Shown here one piece after another: positions 33,335-41,873 of a stretch of 64,000 nucleotides of DNA; within the stretch, counting starts at the first letter, position 1, and every line of letters begins with the position of its first letter. Under the pieces are notes generated by a model, which had not been told where the DNA came from, did not search any database, and saw only the letters and a list, made by a program, of their open reading frames with translations. The translations under genes and the position numbers were made by a program. Origin of the DNA: CBDANZ01 sp965197865 (GTDB lineage: Bacteria; Acidobacteriota; Vicinamibacteria; Vicinamibacterales; CAVVIG01); the NCBI GenBank assembly GCA_965197865.1, contig CBDANZ010000005.1:62001-126000 (forward strand), read 5' to 3'.

Positions 33335-34255
33335 GTGGTTTCCGAACGGCTTCTTCGCGGCTTCGCCCGCGTCGCGCTGAGTCCCGACCCGGATCTTGCG
33401 GTCGCGGCGCTCATGATCGCGCGCGTCGAATATCCGCGGCTCGACGCCGGCCCCTACATCGACCAGCTCGACGCCTTCGGACTCGAGGCGGCCCGACGTG
33501 TGGCTTCGACGAGACCGACGGCCGAGGCGCCGCCTGACGTCGATCCCGAGGCCTACGCGCGGATCCAGGCGCTCAACGACTATCTGTTTCGAGAACAGCA
33601 GTTCGTCGGCAACGCCCACCAGTACGAGGATCCGCGGAACAGTTTTCTGAACGAGGTGCTCGAGCGGCGCACGGGCATTCCCATCACGCTAGCGCTAGTC
33701 TACATGGAAGTCGCGCGCCGCGCCGGTCTGGCCGTGCAGGGCATCAATTTTCCTGGACATTTCCTGGTGCGCTGCCCGGTCGATCGGGTGTATCGCGATT
33801 CGGGCCGGCCGGAAGCCTACAAGGATCTCATCATCGATGCGTACCACGGCGGTGCGCTTCTGTCGGAGGACGGCTGCCGGCTCCTGCTGCAGCGCCACGC
33901 TGGTGAGGGCGCGGTATGGGACGATTCCCATCTGCGCGGCCGCGCCACCAAACCGCAGATCCTGGCGCGCATGCTCGTGAATCTCAAGCGCGTGTACGTC
34001 CAGATGTACTCATTCCCGCAGGCCCGCGACATCACGGAGCTATTGCTCGCGGTCGGCCCGTCGGCCGCCAGCGAGCTTCGCGACCGCGGGCTGCTCGCCT
34101 ACCACTTGAACGACTTTGCCGCCGCGCTGCGCGATCTGCAAGCCTACCTGCGCCTCTCCGCAAAAACCGAGCCGAACGAAGAGGAGCGCGGCGAGCACGC
34201 GCAACTTTGGGAGCACGTCAAGACCTTGCGACGTCGAGTCGCATCGTCAAACTGA
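33335..34255 (+). CDS. SirB1/transglutaminase-like protein with TPR-like tail
   Basis: 306 aa from the GTG at 33335 (TTG at 33329 also possible). The SirB1 core is clear: LNDYLFREQQFVGN, YEDPRNSFLNEVLERRTG and GINFPGHFLVRC. The C-terminal 90 residues form TPR-like helices (DRGLLAYHLNDFAAALRDLQ). The family is of uncertain biochemical role. The gene converges on the Nth-like pseudogene, with the stop codons overlapping by 9 nt. Confidence 0.85.
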   Translation: MVSERLLRGFARVALSPDPDLAVAALMIARVEYPRLDAGPYIDQLDAFGLEAARRVASTRPTAEAPPDVDPEAYARIQALNDYLFREQQFVGNAHQYEDPRNSFLNEVLERRTGIPITLALVYMEVARRAGLAVQGINFPGHFLVRCPVDRVYRDSGRPEAYKDLIIDAYHGGALLSEDGCRLLLQRHAGEGAVWDDSHLRGRATKPQILARMLVNLKRVYVQMYSFPQARDITELLLAVGPSAASELRDRGLLAYHLNDFAAALRDLQAYLRLSAKTEPNEEERGEHAQLWEHVKTLRRRVASSN

Positions 34256-34662
34256 CGCGTGGCGGCTCGTCCCTTCTGGGCAGTCGGGCAGCAGCGGGCA
34301 GACCGTGCAGTGAGAATCGGGTTCTATGCAGGTGGCAGTGCCGTGATATGAGAGGTAGAAGAAGGCGCGGCGGAAGACTTCCGTTTCGACCGGCAGCTCC
34401 CGCGCGAGCGCCTGCTGGACCGAGCGGGCCGACTTCCGAAACTGCGCGTCGCGCTGGCCGTACCCCAGGCGGAGCCCCAAGCGGTGTACCGAGGCGCTCA
34501 CCGGTAGCACCGGATGGTCCCCCGCAAAGAGCAGCATGCAGTGCGCGCCCGCATCGCCCATCTGCGGCAACCGTTTCAACGCGCGGCGCGCTTTCGGCAG
34601 CGGACCTCTGATCACCGCCGGTAGCGTCGGCGCACCACGGAACAAGGCGACGCCGGTCCTAA

Positions 34663-34820
34663 CAGTCCGTGGTGAAAGTCCGTCTGCATTCGACGAGCGA
34701 TGCATCCTCGTGGCCTGCGTTGCTCCTCCATCAAATACAGGCGGTATTCTCGGTCGTCGCGCCTTGCCCGCGAGGCGCCTCGCTCGTCTCGGTGCAGCGC
34801 CCGACTTTCACCACGGACTG
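34663..34820. mobile_element. MITE copy 1 (158 bp, 18-bp perfect TIRs)
   Basis: Begins CAGTCCGTGGTGAAAGTC and ends with its exact reverse complement GACTTTCACCACGGACTG; imperfect symmetry continues inward. It is flanked by CTAA on both sides (34659-34662 and 34821-34824). CTAA fits the YTAR 4-bp target duplication of the IS5 group (family knowledge), so mobilisation by an IS5-like transposase is inferred. It has no coding capacity. Confidence 0.85.
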
Positions 34821-34824
34821 CTAA

Positions 34825-34982
34825 CAGTCCGTGGTGAAAGTCCGTCTGCATTCGACGAGCGATGCATCCTCGTGGCCTGCGTTGCTCCTTCATCAAATAC
34901 AGGCGGTATTCTCGGTCGTCGCGCCTTGCCCGCGAGGCGCCTCGCTCGTCTCGGTGCAGCGCCCGACTTTCACCACGGACTG
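34825..34982. mobile_element. MITE copy 2, tandem with copy 1
   Basis: Identical to copy 1 except one base (C to T in the central third). It shares the middle CTAA with copy 1 and is followed by a third CTAA (34983-34986). The pattern CTAA-MITE-CTAA-MITE-CTAA suggests one element inserted into the target duplication of the other. Both lie inside the Nth-like gene. Confidence 0.85.
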
Positions 34983-35218
34983 CTAAGCGCTCCAAGCCGC
35001 TGCTCCAAGTAGGGTCCGACGAGCGCCACGGCCGCGTCGCGCTTCGCCGGTGTCGAGTGCGTGGAGAGCACCCCCCCAGACAAACAGCGTGAATGGATCG
35101 CGGGGCAGCGACGGAAGCAGGCCGTAGAACCGCTCCAAAGCCTTTAGGTGACGCTCAACACTCACCGGCTACCATCCGACGACGGTAACCCCCTCCGTGA
35201 TAGAGCTTCTAAGTCTAA

Positions 35219-36610
35219 TTAGGCCGGCACGGCGATCGACGCGACCTCCTGATACAGGTAAGCCGACGCAATGATGCCGTTGTGGAAATTCTCCACGTCG
35301 AGCTTCTCGTTCGGCGCGTGCGCATTCTCGTCGGGAAGGCCCACGCCGAAGAGCACCGACGGCAACCCGAGCTCCTCCTGGAAGGTCGACACCACCGGAA
35401 TCGAGCCGCCCTCGCGCGTGAACACCGGCCTCTGGCCGAAGCCTTTCTCGATGGCGCGCCCGGCGGCCTGCACGAACGGATTGTCGAGCGACGTTATCCA
35501 CGGCTTGCCGCCGTGCATGCGGGTGATCTTGAGCTCGACGGTCTTGGGCGCGATCTTCTGCACGTGGGCCTGGAAGAGATCCGCAATATTGTTGGGATCC
35601 TGATCGGCCACGAGCCGCATGCTGATCTTGGCCATGGCCACAGCCGGCAGCACCGTCTTGGCGCCCTCGCCCGCAAAACCCGACAGAAGACCGTTGATCT
35701 CCAGCGTCGGCCGCGCCCATGTGCGCTCGAGTGTCGTGTAGCCGGTTTCCCCGAACAACTTGGGGATGCCGAAATCCTTCCGGTATTTTTTCTCCCGGAA
35801 GGGCAGGGACGCCCACGCCTGCCGCTCCGTCTCCTGTAGCGACCTCACATCGTCGTAAAAGCCCGGGATCTTGACGCGCCCGCCCCGATCCTTCATCTGC
35901 ACGATCATCTGCGCCAGTACGAAAGCCGGGTTAGCCACGGCGCCGCCAAACGAGCCGGAGTGCAGGTCGGTGCTACTGCCACGCAGGTCGATCTGGAAGT
36001 ATACGAGACCGCGCAGCCCGTAACAGATCGACGGCACTCCACGCGCGAACATCGCTGAGTCAGATATGACGACGACGTCGGCCCGAAGAGCCTCCTTGTG
36101 GGAGCGCACGAAGTCGTCGAGGTGCTCGCTGCCGACCTCTTCCTCCCCTTCGAGAATGCATTTCATGTTCACCGGGAGGCGGCCGCTCTGCGTCAAGTAC
36201 GCTTCGACGGCCTTCAGGTGCATTAACACCTGGCCCTTGTCGTCGGCGGCGCCCCGCGCGTAGATCTCGCCGTCGCGGATCGTCGCCTCGAAGGGCGGCG
36301 ATTGCCACAGGTTCAATGGATCCACCGGCTGCACATCGTAATGCCCGTAGAAGAGGATCGTCGGCGCGGCGGGTGTCCCGAGCCAGTCGCCGTACACCAC
36401 CGGGTTCCCCGGCGTCTCGATGAGGCGCACGTTCTGCAGGCCGATTCGTCGCATCTCGTCACGACACCAGTTCGCGCAGCGGCGGACGTCGGCCTTGTGC
36501 TCCGGCAGCGCGCTCACGCTTGGGATCGCCAGCAGCGCCTTCAGTTCTTCCAAGTATCGCTCGCGATTGACGTTGATGAAATCGAGGACGGCGTTCATCG
36601 CATTTTCCAT
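35219..36610 (-). CDS. M20-family metallopeptidase (dipeptidase-like)
   Basis: 463 aa zinc peptidase. Metal ligands and catalytic residues are visible in GHYDVQPVDP, ARGAADDKGQ and LEGEEEVGSEH; a dimerisation domain (GSSTDLHSGSFGGAVANPA) follows. Start at the ATG at 36610, or 36598 with GGAAAA upstream. The family includes carnosinase-like dipeptidases; substrate not resolvable. The 5'-extended frame reaching 36925 overlaps the glutaredoxin gene and is not used. Confidence 0.92.
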   Translation of the reverse strand: MENAMNAVLDFINVNRERYLEELKALLAIPSVSALPEHKADVRRCANWCRDEMRRIGLQNVRLIETPGNPVVYGDWLGTPAAPTILFYGHYDVQPVDPLNLWQSPPFEATIRDGEIYARGAADDKGQVLMHLKAVEAYLTQSGRLPVNMKCILEGEEEVGSEHLDDFVRSHKEALRADVVVISDSAMFARGVPSICYGLRGLVYFQIDLRGSSTDLHSGSFGGAVANPAFVLAQMIVQMKDRGGRVKIPGFYDDVRSLQETERQAWASLPFREKKYRKDFGIPKLFGETGYTTLERTWARPTLEINGLLSGFAGEGAKTVLPAVAMAKISMRLVADQDPNNIADLFQAHVQKIAPKTVELKITRMHGGKPWITSLDNPFVQAAGRAIEKGFGQRPVFTREGGSIPVVSTFQEELGLPSVLFGVGLPDENAHAPNEKLDVENFHNGIIASAYLYQEVASIAVPA

Positions 36611-36741
36611 CGGCCGTCTTGATCGAAGACCGGGCCTTCGGCCTTCAGCGTTTCGAGGTGCGCGCGAAACGTTCTCGCGCGCCGCCGGCAGGAGCGCCGG
36701 ATTGAGACCATCATAACGCCCCACGAGCGTCGTCAAACCAC

Positions 36742-36951
36742 TCAAGTGCCGCCAAAACCGAGCGTCACTGTGCCGTCTTCTTCGACGATCACCGGCACCG
36801 AGCGGCGCCCGTTGCTCACGACGAGCATGCGGTCCATGTCGACCGCGTTTTTCTTGACGTCGATGTAATCGAACGCGATGCGCCGCCCTGCGTAGTCGTC
36901 GCGCGCAGCCTGCGTGTATGGACAACCGTCCTTTCCGTAGATTACGACCAT
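36742..36951 (-). CDS. Glutaredoxin-like protein
   Basis: 69 aa thioredoxin-fold redox protein. The active site is GCPYT, with only the first cysteine (monothiol form). The cis-proline region SVPVIVEEDG and the GFGG turn are present. It is shorter than most glutaredoxins. Start ATG at 36951 is preferred over 36975. A leftward gap of about 130 nt separates it from the peptidase gene. Confidence 0.83.
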   Translation of the reverse strand: MVVIYGKDGCPYTQAARDDYAGRRIAFDYIDVKKNAVDMDRMLVVSNGRRSVPVIVEEDGTVTLGFGGT

Positions 36952-37014
36952 TGTCTCACTCCTCACCTTCCACACGCTACGAGGGGTTTTATCGCCTCAT
37001 CATGCAACCGCTTG

Positions 37015-37020
37015 TAGAAT
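37015..37020 (+). promoter_or_regulatory. -10-like TAGAAT before thyX
   Basis: TAGAAT ends 10 nt before the GTG start at 37031 and no Shine-Dalgarno is visible, consistent with a leaderless transcript. Confidence 0.45.
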
Positions 37021-37030
37021 ATGCCACACT

Positions 37031-38635
37031 GTGGCGGTTCCGAGCCTCACGCAGGACACCTTCACCGCCGATGAAACGCGCGCGCTGGCGCCTTTTTTTA
37101 CCAACACCGACCGCCCGGTCTTCGCGCTGACCAACCTGCCAGAAACGGTGAAAGGCGCGCTGTTTGCGCGCTATTCGCGATCGGCGAAGTCGCTCCGGCG
37201 GCTCTTCCTGGACGAGTTCCTAAACCAGGTGCCGACGGCGCCGAGCGGACTCGCACAAGGCGTCGGGCTCGCCCGCGCCGACAAGCTCTACGCCCGCGTG
37301 TTGAATGACTACGGCGACGACTCGGTCGCGCAGCTTGGCGGGGCCCACGTGGCATGCGAAGGCGTGTCGAACATCCTCACCAAGGTGCTCGAGTGGGGAC
37401 GCCTGATGGCATACCTCGAGCAGTCCACGCGCTACGTGCCGTATACCGATCGGCCCACCGGCCGATGGAGGTACCACGTGCCGGCGGAGGTCGAACGTTC
37501 TCCGCTCGCCGCCGAGTTCACACGGACGCTAGACGGCGCCTTCGAAACCTACGTGCGCTTCATTCCGGTCCTGGAAGCGCACTTTCGGGCGCGGTATCCG
37601 AAGGCACCTGAAGACTCCGACGGCACGTATCGATCAGTCATTCGGGCCAAGGCACTCGACACGCTGCGCGGCCTTCTCCCAGCGGCGACCACGTCGAACG
37701 TTGGACTGTTTGGAACCGGTCAAGCGTTTGAGGCCCTGCTGCTGCGAATGTTCGCGCATCCGCTCGAAGAGGTCCGAACCTACTCGCAAATGATCCTCAC
37801 GGAACTGCGCCAGGTGGTCCCCGCCTTTCTCGCGCGTGTTGATCAGCCAAGCCGAGGCGGCAGGTGGATCGAGTACCTCATCGACACCCATCGATCTTTT
37901 GCGGCGGCGGCACGTCCGCTCCTCGCCTCGGTGTCGGGCGAGCCGCGGCCCGAGATGACCCTTACGGACTTCGATCCGGACGGCGAAATCACAGTGGTGG
38001 CGTCGGCGCTCTATGGCATCTCCGATCTGCCAGACGATCAGTTGGCGGCGCTGGCGCGCCGCATGACCGCCGAGGAGCGCACGGCGCTTCTCCGCGCGTA
38101 CATCGGTCACCGCGCGAACCGTCGTCACAAGCCTGGACGTGCGTTCGAACGGACCCGTTATCGTTTCGACGTCCTGGCCGACTACGGCGCCTTCCGCGAT
38201 CTCCAGCGCCATCGCCTGCTCACGCTGGAATGGCAGCCGCTTGGCACCAAGCACGGCTACACGGAACCGGCGGCGATCGAGGAAGCGGGCGCACTGGCTG
38301 ACTGGCGCGCCGTCATGGATCGATCGGCTGAGCTGCATACGGCGCTCCTGGCGCAGGGACTGAAAGAAGCGGCACCCTACGCCGTCTCAATGGCGTACCG
38401 GATCCGCTTCTACATGGACATGAACGCGCGCGAGGCGATGCACGTCATCGAGCTGCGCACCGCGCCGCAAGGACATCCATCGTACCGAAGGATTTGTCAG
38501 ATGATGCACCGGGCAATCGCCGAAGTCGCTGGGCACCGCTCCATCGCCGAGGCCATGCTGTTTGCCGACCACTCGGATGTCAAGCTGGAACGGCTGCATT
38601 CCGAGCGGGCGATGGAGAAAAGGCGAACGCCCTGA
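37031..38635 (+). CDS. thyX: FAD-dependent thymidylate synthase-like protein with two ThyX domains
   Basis: 534 aa, about twice the normal ThyX length. The first half has a ThyX-like core (YGDDSVAQLGGAHVACEGVS then GRLMAYLEQSTRYVPY), in which the RHR of the signature is replaced by EWGR. The second half repeats the fold (YGAFRDLQRHRLLTLEWQPL) and keeps RHR. The two halves may have specialised, one for catalysis and one for structure or a second substrate. Tandem ThyX proteins exist, but their activity is less established than that of single-domain ThyX. GTG start. Confidence 0.82.
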   Translation: MAVPSLTQDTFTADETRALAPFFTNTDRPVFALTNLPETVKGALFARYSRSAKSLRRLFLDEFLNQVPTAPSGLAQGVGLARADKLYARVLNDYGDDSVAQLGGAHVACEGVSNILTKVLEWGRLMAYLEQSTRYVPYTDRPTGRWRYHVPAEVERSPLAAEFTRTLDGAFETYVRFIPVLEAHFRARYPKAPEDSDGTYRSVIRAKALDTLRGLLPAATTSNVGLFGTGQAFEALLLRMFAHPLEEVRTYSQMILTELRQVVPAFLARVDQPSRGGRWIEYLIDTHRSFAAAARPLLASVSGEPRPEMTLTDFDPDGEITVVASALYGISDLPDDQLAALARRMTAEERTALLRAYIGHRANRRHKPGRAFERTRYRFDVLADYGAFRDLQRHRLLTLEWQPLGTKHGYTEPAAIEEAGALADWRAVMDRSAELHTALLAQGLKEAAPYAVSMAYRIRFYMDMNAREAMHVIELRTAPQGHPSYRRICQMMHRAIAEVAGHRSIAEAMLFADHSDVKLERLHSERAMEKRRTP

Positions 38636-38639
38636 CAGC

Positions 38640-39170
38640 TCAGTGTTTTTTCGCCCAGTACCGCGAGTACTCGTCCAGGAAGGTGAGCGAGTGGAACGAC
38701 CGCATCCGGTCGAAGAACAGGATTCCGTCGAGGTGGTCGGTCTCGTGCTGGATGACGCGGGCCGTGTAGTCGTGGGCATCGAGCTCGATTCGGTCTCCAC
38801 GCCGATCGATGGCTGATACCTTAATCGCTCGCGTGCGCGGCACGCGCCCGCGAATGTCGGGGATGCTCAGACAGCCTTCCCAGTCCTCGTCCAGATCCGA
38901 GCCCACGGTGATGATCTCGGGGTTGATGACCACAATCGGCTCGGGCTCTTCGGCTTCGGCCTCGCCGTGATCGAGGTCCACGATGAACAGCCTCACGCTC
39001 TCGTGCACCTGCGGCGCCGCCAGCCCCACGCCGCGGTATTCGAGCATCGTCTCGATCATGTCGTCGATCAGTTTCTGGACGACTTGGCTCGAAATGTCGC
39101 CACGATGCAGCGCTCGGGCCCGGGTACGCAGCACCGGATGACCTAGACGCGCGATCTTCAGAATGGACAT
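38640..39170 (-). CDS. def: Peptide deformylase
   Basis: Removes the N-formyl group from nascent proteins; 176 aa. All three metal motifs are intact: GVGLAAPQV, EGCLSIPD and QHETDHLDG. It converges with thyX (4-nt gap) and is divergent from the Nudix gene. Its -10 (TATAAT, 39186-39181 minus) lies 10 nt before the ATG. Confidence 0.97.
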   Translation of the reverse strand: MSILKIARLGHPVLRTRARALHRGDISSQVVQKLIDDMIETMLEYRGVGLAAPQVHESVRLFIVDLDHGEAEAEEPEPIVVINPEIITVGSDLDEDWEGCLSIPDIRGRVPRTRAIKVSAIDRRGDRIELDAHDYTARVIQHETDHLDGILFFDRMRSFHSLTFLDEYSRYWAKKH

Positions 39171-39180
39171 CTGCTTGAGA

Positions 39181-39188
39181 ATTATACT
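39181..39188. promoter_or_regulatory. Bidirectional -10 between def and the Nudix gene
   Basis: The 8-bp ATTATACT contains TATAAT on the minus strand (39186-39181, 10 nt before def) and TATACT on the plus strand (39183-39188, 6 nt before the Nudix ATG). The two -10 elements overlap by 4 bp and face opposite ways, so the two promoters probably exclude each other and both transcripts would be leaderless. Confidence 0.6.
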
Positions 39189-39194
39189 TTCCAG

Positions 39195-39713
39195 ATGGAC
39201 GCGTACCGCTTCTGCCCTCGCTGCGGGGGCGCGCTCGAGCGACGTCTATTGAAAGCGACCGAGCCCGAGCGGCCCGTCTGCTCCCGATGCGGCTTCGTGT
39301 TCTACGTCGATCCGAAAATCGCCGTCGGCACGATCATCCGGTCGACGTCGGACAGAATCGTGCTGGTTCGCCGCGCCATCGACCCCGGCTACGGCAAGTG
39401 GGTCTTCCCGGGCGGATACGTGGATCGCGGCGAACGGCTGACCGCGGCCGCCGTTCGTGAAGCGCGAGAGGAATGCGGGCTGGAGGTGCGACTCGAGGGC
39501 CTCGTGAACATCTACTCATACGCGGGCCGATCGCCGGTGATTGTGGTTTACGCCGCCACGGCCATCGGCGGCACCCTATGCGCCGCGGACGAAAGCCTGG
39601 AATCGTCGGAGTTCGTCGAATTTTCGCTGCCGTGGGACGAGCTGGCCTTTCGCAGCACCCAGGACGCGCTGCGTGACTATCTGGCCGGTCTTCTGCATCC
39701 TCTCCCAGCGTAG
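39195..39713 (+). CDS. Nudix hydrolase with N-terminal zinc ribbon
   Basis: 172 aa. Zinc ribbon cysteines CPRC and CSRC lie at residues 8-33. The Nudix box GGYVDRGERLTAAAVREARE (continuing ECGLEV) is complete. The layout resembles ADP-ribose or NADH pyrophosphatases, but the substrate is unassigned. The ATG is only 6 nt after a TATACT -10 shared with def. Confidence 0.9.
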   Translation: MDAYRFCPRCGGALERRLLKATEPERPVCSRCGFVFYVDPKIAVGTIIRSTSDRIVLVRRAIDPGYGKWVFPGGYVDRGERLTAAAVREAREECGLEVRLEGLVNIYSYAGRSPVIVVYAATAIGGTLCAADESLESSEFVEFSLPWDELAFRSTQDALRDYLAGLLHPLPA

Positions 39714-39828
39714 CTGCTATTTCGCAGACAAATAGAGGATTTCTTGGTGCTCGGCGGACAGGCTTGTGCCCACCGGCCGAATCTTGTAATCGACATCGCC
39801 TGCGCGATGGTCGACGAGGACAGTCGCC

Positions 39829-40734
39829 ATGAGACGAAAGATTTGTCTGGCCGGGCTGTTTGCTGTCGCCTCCTTCAGTACGGCCGCGTGCGGGTTCGAG
39901 GCCAGCCACAGTGTGCTCGCGCCAACCGGCGGCCCGAGCGCAGCGCCAGCACCCATTCCAAGCGGCGGCCCCGGGTTGCTGACGGGTACGTGGACCTCGG
40001 CGGCACCCCTCGAGTTTCCCGCTTCCTGGTCGTGCGGCGATTTTCAGTGGAACATCAGCAGCCAGACGGAGAATTCGATCGCTGGGGAATTCTACGCCGT
40101 CTGTTCTGGCGTTGTCACGGTTTCGGCGACCGGGTCGGGGCAGCTGAACAGAGAGCAGGTCGCGCTCGAACTGAACGGCACAGCGGTGCTCGAAAACGTT
40201 ATCCCGTGCCCCTTCGCGTTCACCGGCACCGGTTACATCTTGGATCAGGACGCGCTTCGGATCGTGTATGCGGGAACGACGTGTCTGGGGCCGCTTGAAG
40301 GCGAGGAAACGCTTCGACGTCCCTCGCCGAGCGCGCCGGAGCCGCCACCCCCTCCGCCGCCGCCGTCCGGAAACCCGAATCGCGTGCCGCCTGGGCCGCT
40401 GACCTTCGAACGCGCGGAGCAGGTGGTTTACGCGACCGGACGGGAGTTCCCGCATCTAACGGGACCGCCTTCAACCGGCGGCGAAGCGATCCGGTCTGCG
40501 GAAGAACTGCTGCTTCGGATCATTTGGCACCTCAAGCTGGCAGGATACGATGCCGCCCGGCAGCGGAATCCGTCGGGAGCGATCTCGAACGACAAGCTGA
40601 ACATCTTCATCGAGGGCGCTTGGCACGCCTACGACGTGTTCTATGACTACGGCGTCGCCAATCAAGAACTCCGGCTAATTTTCTTGTCGATCAGTGGCGA
40701 GAATCCGATCCCGTACCTGAGCATGCCCGATTAG
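39829..40734 (+). CDS. Two-part exported lipoprotein with polyproline linker
   Basis: 301 aa. Signal peptide with lipobox STAAC (Cys near residue 21). Residues 50-165 form a beta-rich part with four cysteines. A linker of nine or so prolines (residues about 170-185) joins a second part of about 100 residues (FERAEQVVYATGREFPHL onward). No enzyme motifs recognised. Probably cell-surface or periplasmic. Confidence 0.75.
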   Translation: MRRKICLAGLFAVASFSTAACGFEASHSVLAPTGGPSAAPAPIPSGGPGLLTGTWTSAAPLEFPASWSCGDFQWNISSQTENSIAGEFYAVCSGVVTVSATGSGQLNREQVALELNGTAVLENVIPCPFAFTGTGYILDQDALRIVYAGTTCLGPLEGEETLRRPSPSAPEPPPPPPPPSGNPNRVPPGPLTFERAEQVVYATGREFPHLTGPPSTGGEAIRSAEELLLRIIWHLKLAGYDAARQRNPSGAISNDKLNIFIEGAWHAYDVFYDYGVANQELRLIFLSISGENPIPYLSMPD

Positions 40735-40753
40735 AAACTAGGGGCATCGACGA

Positions 40754-41824
40754 TCACGCGATCGTCACATCCTTACTCAGATACACGTCCTGGATGGCAT
40801 TCAAGAGGTAAATGCCGTCCTTCATCGGCCGCTGAAACGCCTTCCGGCCGGAAATGAGTCCCATGCCGCCAGCGCGCTTGTTGATCACCGCCGTCCTCAC
40901 CGCGCCCCTCAAGTCGCTTTCACCCGACGAAGCGCCGCCTGAGTTGATCAGGCCGGAGCGGCCCATGTAGCAGTTCGCCACCTGGTACCGGGTCAAGTCG
41001 ATCGGATGCGCTGTCGTGAGGTCGGAATAGACCTTCTTGTGCGTCTTTCCGAAATTGAGGGCGTTGTACCCGCCGTTAGTCTCGGGCAGCTTCTGCTTGA
41101 TGATGTCGGCCTCGATCGTCACCCCAAGGTGATTGGCCTGACCGGTCAGATCGGCGGCCAGGTGATAGTCGGCCTCCTTGGTCTTGAAGGCCGAATTCCG
41201 CAGGTAACACCAGAGCACGGTGAACATGCCGAGCTCGTGAGCCTGCTGGAACATCGCGGTGACTTCCTGCAGCTGCCGCTTCGATTCCTCGGAACCGAAG
41301 TAAATCGTTGCACCGACACCCACGGCGCCCATGTCGGATGCCTGACGGACGCTCGCAAAACGGATCTGATCGTACGAATTGGGATAGGAGAGGAACTCGT
41401 TGTGATTGAACTTGAGCAGGAACGGAATCCTGTGCGCGTACTTCCGCGCCACCGACCCCAGGACGCCCAGGGTCGAGGCGACGGCGTTGCACCCGCCTTC
41501 GATCGCCAGCTTCACGATGTACTCCGGATCGAAGTACATCGGATTCGGCGCAAATGAGGCGCCGGCGGAATGCTCGATGCCCTGGTCGACCGGCAGAATG
41601 GACACGTAGCCCGTTCCCGTAAGCCTTCCGTGATCGATGAGCGCCTGAAGGCTCCTGAACACACGTGCCGGCCGATCGGACCCTGTGCAGATCCGATCGA
41701 CATAGTCAGGTCCAGGGAGATGGAGGCTCTCTTTTGGAATCGTCTTGCAGCGATGGTCGAGGAGCGTATGGGCGTCCGCCCCGAGGATCTCTTCGAGATT
41801 TGAACTCAGTTGTTGGACCGTCAT
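40754..41824 (-). CDS. fbaB: Class I fructose-bisphosphate aldolase, DhnA/FbaB type
   Basis: 356 aa Schiff-base aldolase of glycolysis and gluconeogenesis. Characteristic segments include SILPVDQGIEHSAGASF, the lysine-bearing FLLKFNHNEFLSYPN and the C-terminal GLINSGGASSGESD and GMGLISGRKAFQRP phosphate-binding regions. Length is normal. It lies 49 nt downstream of thiI on the minus strand. Confidence 0.93.
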   Translation of the reverse strand: MTVQQLSSNLEEILGADAHTLLDHRCKTIPKESLHLPGPDYVDRICTGSDRPARVFRSLQALIDHGRLTGTGYVSILPVDQGIEHSAGASFAPNPMYFDPEYIVKLAIEGGCNAVASTLGVLGSVARKYAHRIPFLLKFNHNEFLSYPNSYDQIRFASVRQASDMGAVGVGATIYFGSEESKRQLQEVTAMFQQAHELGMFTVLWCYLRNSAFKTKEADYHLAADLTGQANHLGVTIEADIIKQKLPETNGGYNALNFGKTHKKVYSDLTTAHPIDLTRYQVANCYMGRSGLINSGGASSGESDLRGAVRTAVINKRAGGMGLISGRKAFQRPMKDGIYLLNAIQDVYLSKDVTIA

Positions 41825-41873
41825 ATTTTCCTCTTGGGCTGGGTCGACATGAAAGGTTCCTCTGAGCAGCCGA

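Larger units (their letters stand above)
34247..35165 (-). pseudogene. Endonuclease III-like HhH-GPD gene broken by a double MITE insertion and a frameshift
   Basis: Reading the minus strand from 35165: LKALERFYGLLPSLPRDPFT, a run of seven G that shifts frame (35074-35080), then VLSTHSTPAKRDAAVALVG up to 34987. Two MITE copies (34982-34663) follow. Coding resumes with TGVALFRGAPTLPAVIRGPL and ends in the iron-sulfur motif C-x6-C-x2-C-x5-C (CIEPDSHCTVCPLLPDC). The usual catalytic Lys and Asp positions (LPQMGDAGAH, LPVSASVHRL) are not conserved, so the ancestor may already have been a non-glycosylase member. Confidence 0.8.

Noticed and set aside
34659..34986. CRISPR array
   Set aside because: Only two units of 158 bp with inverted ends and no spacers; a MITE pair explains it.
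34612..35012. Repetitive 127- and 158-codon frames on both strands
   Set aside because: They are translations of the two MITE copies and owe their repeats to the duplicated element; not genes.
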